Positions 57,082 to 64,000 of a DNA stretch of 64,000 nucleotides are shown one piece after another (the stretch's first letter is position 1; each line of letters starts with the position of its first letter). The stretch comes from Manihot esculenta. Its lineage: Eukaryota; Streptophyta; Magnoliopsida; Malpighiales; Euphorbiaceae. The stretch is from the NCBI RefSeq assembly GCF_001659605.2, contig NC_035164.2, positions 12,668,873-12,732,872 on the forward strand. Direction: 5' to 3'. A program made the position numbers and the translations under genes. The notes below the pieces were generated by a model. It did no database searches. It had not been told where the DNA came from and worked only from the letters and a program-made list of their open reading frames with translations.

Positions 57082-58050
57082 TGTTCAACTATTGTTTGGT
57101 TATAGTGGTCAAACACGCGAATCCCACCAATTCTTCCTTATGAATAAATTAATCCGCTTCGCGCTTGAATTAATTCCTAGTTAATTAACAATCCCAACAT
57201 GCATGTAGATTTAATTAGTCAACTACATTAAGAGAGAACCCAAACTTGATCAATAAAAACACGCGTTTTATTTAAATCAAATCTACTAATTTCTTAATAT
57301 AAACTAATATATTAATTGCTACTTATTATTAACCCAATTAAACAATTACAGATTTAATTAGATTAATTAGCAATATGTTATCTTTCCAAGAGATTCAATG
57401 GGCCCCTTGAATTCTCAAGAAAACAACAATGAAGGTGGTGTTCCTCGAATTCAGAAATTAATAGAAAATAAAAATAAGATGAAGAGAGTTTTAGTCCATA
57501 ACCTCACAACTTGAACAAACCTCAAATTAATTTAACCTTCAACTGAAAATAAATGTTTAGCCACTCATGGCCATAATAAAATTATAACAACTAAGCAAAA
57601 GAAGAAGAAAAAAAGAAAAGAAAATGGAGAAGAAGGTGGGGGCAACAAGAGAGGAAATGAAAGTGAGAGGTAGAATATGATTCTCCAGGTTGAATGCTAG
57701 GAGCCTATAAAATTTAAAATAAAATTTATTATTCCTATCTTATCTCTATTCTCATCTTATCTCTATCCTAATATGATCTTTATCCTCATCTGATTGAGTT
57801 TGATTCAATTTGACTCTAGGTGGAAAAATCTATCTTATCTCCCCATCACCTCGGGTTACAGGTTTGGTCAAGGTTGTAGCCTCCCAGTATAAAAAATCCT
57901 TTCATTCAGCTTTTTTTTTCTTCCTTTTCTCAACTTCTGCTCATAAACCTATACAAAATAAAATTCAAATTAAAATTAAATATCTATATCAAAATTACAG
58001 TAAAATCAAGGAATTAAATGAGAAAAAATTGTGAGTTTTGCAACTCATCA
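57082..58050 (-). repeat. Solo LTR-like sequence (969 bp), first copy
   Basis: Non-satellite insertion. On the minus strand it starts TGATGAGTTGC and ends GTTGAACA. It shares with the Athila LTRs above the Met-Ser-Gly-stop mini-ORF (57557-57568) and the CTTCAACT-type flank, so it is probably a diverged Athila-type LTR. No flanking direct repeat; part of a satellite monomer is missing at the junction. Confidence 0.7.
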
Positions 58051-61000
58051 CCCATCATTTCTTTTTTAATGTTCTTGACTTTAAACTGATTAAAGTGAAC
58101 AATTAAATTTTTATTTTAATTGAACATTTGAATAAATGATTACTAATATATAACAAGTTTGTTTATAATATATAAGTATAATATTTTGGGGCAAGAAAGG
58201 CAATATTATTTATTTTGGGTCCATCATTTTTTTTTAATGTTCAGAGACTGTTGTTTATTTCGCGCCCCATTGTTTCTTTTTTTAATGTTCTTGAATTTAA
58301 ACTAATTAAAGTGAACAATTAAAGTTTTATTTTAATTAAATATTTGAATTAATGATTAGTAATATATAACAAGTTTGTTTATAATGTATAAGTATAATAT
58401 TTTAAGGTAAGAAAGGCACCGTCGTTTATTTTGCGTCCATCATTTCCTTTTTAATGTTCAGGCACTATCATTTATTTTGCACCCCATCGTTTCTTTTTTA
58501 ATGTTCATGTCTTCAAAGTAATTAAAGTAAACAATTAAAGTTTTATTTTAATTGAACATTTAAATAAATGATTACTAACAGATAACAAGTTTGTTTATAA
58601 TGTATAAGTATAATATTTTAGGGTAAGAAAGGCACTATCATTTATTTTGCGTCCATCATTTCTTTTTTAATGTTCAAGCACAATCGTTTATTTTGTGCCT
58701 CATCGTTTCTTTTTTAATGTTCTTGACTTTAAACTAATTAAAGTGAACAATTAAACTTTTATTTAAATTGAACATTTGAATAATTGATTACTAATATCTA
58801 AGTTTGTTTATAATGTATAAGTATAATATTTTGGGGTAAGAAAGACACTATTGTTTGTTTTGTGCCACATTATTTCTTTTTTAATGTTCTTGACTCTAAA
58901 CTAAATAAAGTGAACAATTAAAGTTTTATTTTAATTGAATATTTGAATAAATGATTACTAATGAATAACAATTTTGTTTATAATGTATGAGTATAATATT
59001 TTGGGGTAAGAAAGCACCGTCATTTATTTCGCGCCCCATCATTTCTTTTTTAATGTTCTTGACTTTAAACTAATTAAAGTGAACAATTAAACTTTTATTT
59101 AAATTGAACATTTGAATAATTGATTACTAATATCTAAGTTTGTTTATAATGTATAAGTATAATATTTTGGGGTAAGAAAGACATTGTTGTTTGTTTTGTG
59201 CTACATTATTTCTTTTTAATGTTCTTGACTCTAAACTAAATAAAATGAACAATTAAAGTTTTATTTTAATTGAATATTTGAATAGATGATTACGAATGAA
59301 TAACAATTTTGTTTATAATGTATGAGTATAATATTTTGGGGTAAGAAAGGCACTGTCGTTTATTTTGCGCCACATTATTTCTTTTTTAATGTTCTTGACA
59401 TTAAACTAATTAAAGTGAACAATTGAAGTATTAATTTAATTGAATATTTGAATAAGTGATTACTAATATATAACAATTTTATTTCTACTATATCATTATT
59501 TTATTTTAGGGTAAGCAGGGCACTGTTATTTATTTTTGGCCCATTGTTTCTTTTTTAATATATCTGACTTTAAACCTATTAAAGTGAACAATTAAAATTT
59601 TATTTTAATTGAATATTTGAATAAATTATTACGAATAAAAAATAATTTTATTTATAGTGTGTGAGTATAATATTTTGGGGTAAGAAAGGCACCGTCATTT
59701 ATTTCGCGCCCTATCGTTTCTTTTTTAATGTTCTTGACTTTAAACTAATTACAGTGAACAATTAAAGTTTTATTTTAATTGAACATTTGAATAAATGATT
59801 ACTAATATATAACAAGTTTGTTTATAATGTATAAGTATAATATTTTGAGGTAAGAAAGACACTGTCGTTTGTTTTGCACCACATTATTTCTTTTCTAATG
59901 TTCTTGACTCTATACTAAATAAAATAAACAATTAAAGATTTATTTTAATTGAATATTTGAATAAATGATTACAAATGAATAACAATTTTGTTTATAATAT
60001 ATGAATATAATATTTTTGGTAAGAAAGACACTGTCGTTTATTTTGCGCCACATTATTTCTTTTTTAATGTTCTTGACATTAAACTAATTAAAGTGAACAA
60101 TTAAAGTATCAATTTAATTGAATATTTGAATAAATGATTACTAATATATAACAATTTTGTTTCTAATATATAAGTAAAATATTTTTGGGTAAGCAGGGCA
60201 CTGTCATTTATTTTGAGCCCATTGTTTCTTTTTTAATATTTCTGACTTCAAACCTATTAAAGTGAACAATTAAAATTTTATTTTAATTGAATATTTGAAT
60301 AAATTATTATGAATAAATAACAATTTTATTTATAGTGTATGAGTATAATATTTTGGGGTAAAAAATGCACCGTCATTTATTTCGCGCCCTATCGTTTCTT
60401 TTTTAAGGTTCTTGACTTTAAACTAAGTAAAGTAAACAATTAATGTTTTATTTTAATTGTATATTTGAATAAATGATTACTAATGAATAACAATTTTGCT
60501 TATGATATATGACTATAATATTTTGGGTAAGTAAAGCACTATCGTTTATTTTGCGCCCTATCGTTTCTTTTTTAATGTTATTGACTTTAAACTAATTAAA
60601 CAAGTTTTATTTTAAATGAATATTTGAATAAATAATTGCTAATAATTATTATATTTTGTTTAAAATGTATGAGTATAATATTTTGGGTAATAAAGGCACT
60701 CTTATTTATTTTGCACCCATCATTTCTTTTTTAATGTTCAGACACTATCGTTTATTTTGCGCCCCATTGTTTTTTTTAAATGTTCTTGACTTTAAACTAA
60801 TTAAAGTGAACAATTAAAGTTTTGTTTTAATTGAATATTAGAATAAATGATTACTAATGAATAACAATTTTGCTTATAATGTATGAGTATAATATTTTGG
60901 GGTAATAAAGGCACTGTCGTTTGTTTTGCGCCCCATCGTTTCTTTTGTAATGTTCTTGACTTTCAACTAATTAAACAAGCTTTATTTTACTTGAATATTT

Positions 61001-62309
61001 GAATAACTATTTACTAATAATTATTATATTTTTTTAAAAATGTATGAGTATAATATTTTGGGGTAAGAAAGGCACGGTTATTTATTTTGCGACCATCATT
61101 TCCTTTTTACTGTTCAGGCACTATCGTTTATTTTATGCCCTATTGTTTCTTTTTTAATGTTCTTTGACTTTAAACTAATTAAAGTAGACAATTAAAGTTT
61201 TATTTTAATTGAACATTTGAATAAATGATTACTAATAAATGACAATTTTATTTATAATATACGAGTATAATATTTTTGGCTAAGAAAGACACTGTCGTTT
61301 ATTTTGCGCCCCACCATTTCTTTTTTAATGTTATTGACTTTAAACTAATTAAAGTAAACAATTAAAGTTTTATTTTAAGTAAATATTTGAATAAATGATT
61401 ACTAATATATAACAAGTATGTTTATAATGTATAAGTATAATATTTTGGGGTAAGAAAGACACTATCGTTTTTTTTGCGCCACATTATTTCTTTTTTAATG
61501 TTCTCGACTTTAAACTAAATAAAATGAGCGAATAAAGTTTTATTTTAATTGAATAATTGAATAAATAATTACTAATATATAACAATTTTGTTTATAGTGT
61601 ATAAGTATAATATTTTAGGGTAAGTAGGGCACTGTCATTTATTTTGGGCCCATTGTTTCTTTTTTTAATGTTCGTGACTTCAAACCTATTAAAGTGAACA
61701 ATTATAGTTTTATTTTAATTGAATATTTGAATAAATGATTACTAATAAATAATAATTTTATTTATTTTGTATGAGTATAATATTTTGGGGTAAGAAAGGC
61801 ACTGTCGTTTATTTCGCGCCCTATCTTTTCTTTTGTAATGTTCTTGACTTTAAACTAATTAAAGTAAATAATTAATGTTTTATTTTAATTGTATATTTGA
61901 ATAAATGATTACTAATGAACAACAATTTTGCTTATAATATATGACTATAACATTTTAGGGTAAATAAGGCACTGTCATTTACTTTGCGCCCTTCTTTTGT
62001 AATGTTCTTGACTTTAAACTAATTAAACAAGTTTATTTTAATTGAATATTTGAATAATTAATTGCTAATAATTATTATATTTTGTTTAAAATGTATGAGT
62101 ATAATATTTTGGGTAACAAAGGCACGGTTATTTATTTTGCACCCATCATTTCTTTTTTAATGTTCAGACACTGTCGTTTATTTTGCGCCCCATTGTTTCT
62201 TTTTTAAATGTTCTTCACTTTAAACTAATTAAAGTGAACAATTAAAATTTTGTTTTAATTGAATATTAGAATAAATTATTACTAATGAATAACAATTTTG
62301 CTTATTAAT
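58051..62309. repeat. Satellite array 2, middle part
   Basis: Same monomer. Near 58795 and 59130 an AATATCTAAGTTTG variant repeats about 335 bp apart (dimeric order). The point homologous to the Tekay insertion site lies, unoccupied, at 60438/60439. Confidence 0.92.
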
Positions 62310-63278
62310 TGTTCAACTATTGTTTGGTTATAATGGTCAAACACGCGAATCCCACCAATTCTTCCTTATCAATAAATTAATCTGCTTCGTTAATTAACAA
62401 TCCCAACACGTATGTAGATTTAATTAGTCAATTGCATTAAGAGAGAAGAACCCAAACTTATCAATAAAAACACATGTTTTATTTAAATCAAATATACTAA
62501 TTTCTTAATATAAACTAATATATTAATTGATACTTATTATTAACTCAATTAAACAATGACGGATTTAATTAGATTAATTAGCAATATGTTATCTTTCCAA
62601 GAGATTCAATGGGCCCCTTGAATTCTCAAGAAAACAACAATGGAGGTGGTGTTCCTCGAATTCAGAAATTAATAGAAAATAAAAATAAGATGAAGAGAGT
62701 TTTAGTGCATAACCTCACAACTTGAACAAACCTCAAATTAATTTAACCTTCAACTGAAAATAAATGTTTAACCACTCATGGTCATAATAAAATTATAACA
62801 ACTAAGCAAAAGAAGAAGAAAAAAAGAAAAGAAAATGGAGAAGAAGGTGGGGGCAACAAGAGAGGAAATGAGAGTGAGAGGTAGAATATGATTCTCCAGG
62901 TTGAATGCTAGGAGCCTTTATATGGGCACAAAAAGATAAAATTTAAAATAAAATTTATTATTCCTATCTTATCTCTATTCTCATCTTATCTCTATCCTAA
63001 TATGATCTTTATCCTCATCTGATTGAGTTTGATTCAATTTGACTCTAGGTGGCAAAATCTATCTTATCTCCTCATCACCTCGGGTTATAGGTTTAGTCAA
63101 GGTTGTAGCCTCCCAGTATAAAAAATCCTTTAATTCAGCTTTTTTTCTTCCTTTTCTCAACTTCTGCTCATAAACCTGTACAAAATTATATTCAAATTAA
63201 AATTAAATGTCTATATCAAAATTACAGTAAAATCTAGGAATTAAATGAGGAAAAAATTGTGAGTTTTGCAACTCATTA
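62310..63278 (-). repeat. Solo LTR-like sequence (969 bp), second copy
   Basis: Same junctions as 57082-58050, with compensating indels (for example a short loss near 62390 and a retained TATATGGGCACAAAAAG near 62921). The mini-ORF is 62768-62779 with a silent GGC-to-GGT change. Its TATA-like CCATATAAAGG (minus strand) is deleted in the first copy. Confidence 0.7.
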
Positions 63279-64000
63279 CCCATCATTTCTTTTTTAATGT
63301 TCTTGACTTTAAACTGATTAAAGTGAACAATTAAAGTTTTATTTTAATTGAACATTTGAATAAATGATTACTAATAGATAACAAGGTTGTTTATAATGTA
63401 TAAGTATAATAGTTTGGGGTAAGGAAGCCACTGTTATTTATTTTGCGGCAATCATTTCTTTTTTAATGTTCAGGCACTATCGTTTATTTTGCGCCCCATT
63501 TTTTCTTTTTTTAATGTTCTTGACTTTAAACTAATTAAAATGAAAAATTAAAGTTTTATTTTAATTGAATACTTGAATAAATGATTACTAATAAATAACA
63601 ATTTTATTTATAGTATATAAGTATAATATTTTGGGGTAAGAAAGGCACTGTCATTTATTTCGCATGTTCTTGACATTAACCTAATTAAAGTAAACAATTA
63701 ATGTTTTATTTTAATTAAATATTTGAATAAATTATTACTAATGAATAACAATTTTGCTTATAATGTATGAGTATAATATTTTAGGGTAAGAAAGGCACCA
63801 TCGTTTATTTTGCGCCCATCGTTTCTTTTTTAATGTTGTTGACATTAAATGGATTAAACAAATTTTATTTTAATTGAATATTTGAATAAATAATTACTAA
63901 TAATTGTTATATTTTGTTTAAAATGTATGAGTATAATATTTTAGGGTAAGAAAGGCACCGTCATTTATTTTGCGCCCATCATTTCTTTTTTAATGTTCAG
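63279..64000. repeat. Satellite array 2, last part
   Basis: Same monomer, running off the right edge. Confidence 0.92.

Larger units (their letters stand above)
55211..58772. repeat. Large tandem duplication in array 2, first unit
   Basis: Markers recur about 5228 bp downstream: the LTR start 57082 at 62310, the LTR end 58050 at 63278, the ATATTTTTGGCTAAG block 56041 at about 61270, and the start 55211 at 60439. The partner segment is 60439-64000. Confidence 0.85.

Noticed and set aside
57810..58034. 74-codon frame at the end of the first solo LTR
   Set aside because: Antisense to the LTR, lysine/asparagine-rich from AT composition, not kept in the second copy.
57075..58055. Target-site duplication around the solo LTR
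   Set aside because: The bases before (TTAAT) and after (CCCAT) do not match, and the satellite is missing bases there.

Overview
This window looks like a heterochromatic, probably pericentromeric block of a flowering-plant nuclear genome, most likely a eudicot; I cannot name the species. I find no host gene, tRNA or rRNA. Everything recognisable is AT-rich tandem satellite DNA (monomer about 170 bp) or LTR retrotransposons nested in each other. Plant origin follows from the element types: Athila-type Ty3/gypsy elements with tRNA-Asp-like primer sites, Tekay-like chromoviruses with initiator-Met primer sites, and a plant Ty1/copia element.

Layout. 1-5043: minus-strand Athila-type element E1, with its 5' LTR and one open gag-protease frame running off the left edge. 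5044-9785: satellite array 1. 9786-24102: a truncated minus-strand Tekay-like element (copy 1) ending in its 5' LTR and a 164-bp satellite sliver; a complete copia element (9805-18451) splits it. 24103-55210: a second, longer truncated copy of the same Tekay insertion (copy 2), interrupted by two independent Athila-type insertions. The first is minus-strand E2 (27318-41439), itself interrupted by a nearly intact plus-strand Tekay-like element E5 (31557-41132). The second is E3 (41760-51441), a rearranged element with an inverted interior, interrupted by E4 (43028-48884). 55211-64000: satellite array 2, containing two copies of an old solo LTR carried on a tandemly duplicated segment of about 5.23 kb.

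History read from target-site duplications. Satellite came first, then the Tekay insertion, then truncation and duplication of that insertion with its satellite flank, then E2 and E3 into copy 2, then E5 into E2 and E4 into E3. Copia inserted into copy 1. Target duplications seen: AGTCT (copia), TCTGC (E5), GTGGT (E3), GTGGC (E4).

The signal I find most interesting lies below gene level. The retroelements carry many short inverted repeats with 6-9 base arms and 1-4 base centres. In the Athila-type families one such dyad (CTGTTTG-GG-CAAACAG in E1, AGTGATTTG-CC-CAAATCACT in E2-E4) occurs in the LTR and also inside coding sequence, there in two different reading frames. The arms differ between families but still pair. 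Further conserved items are a pair of AGGA-loop hairpins placed at the same distance from a G-rich tract, a CCAAGGA/TCCTTGG hairpin, and a Met-Ser-Gly-stop mini-ORF in the LTRs. E2 and E4 form a non-autonomous family with a Gag remnant that lacks capsid, zinc knuckle and all of pol.
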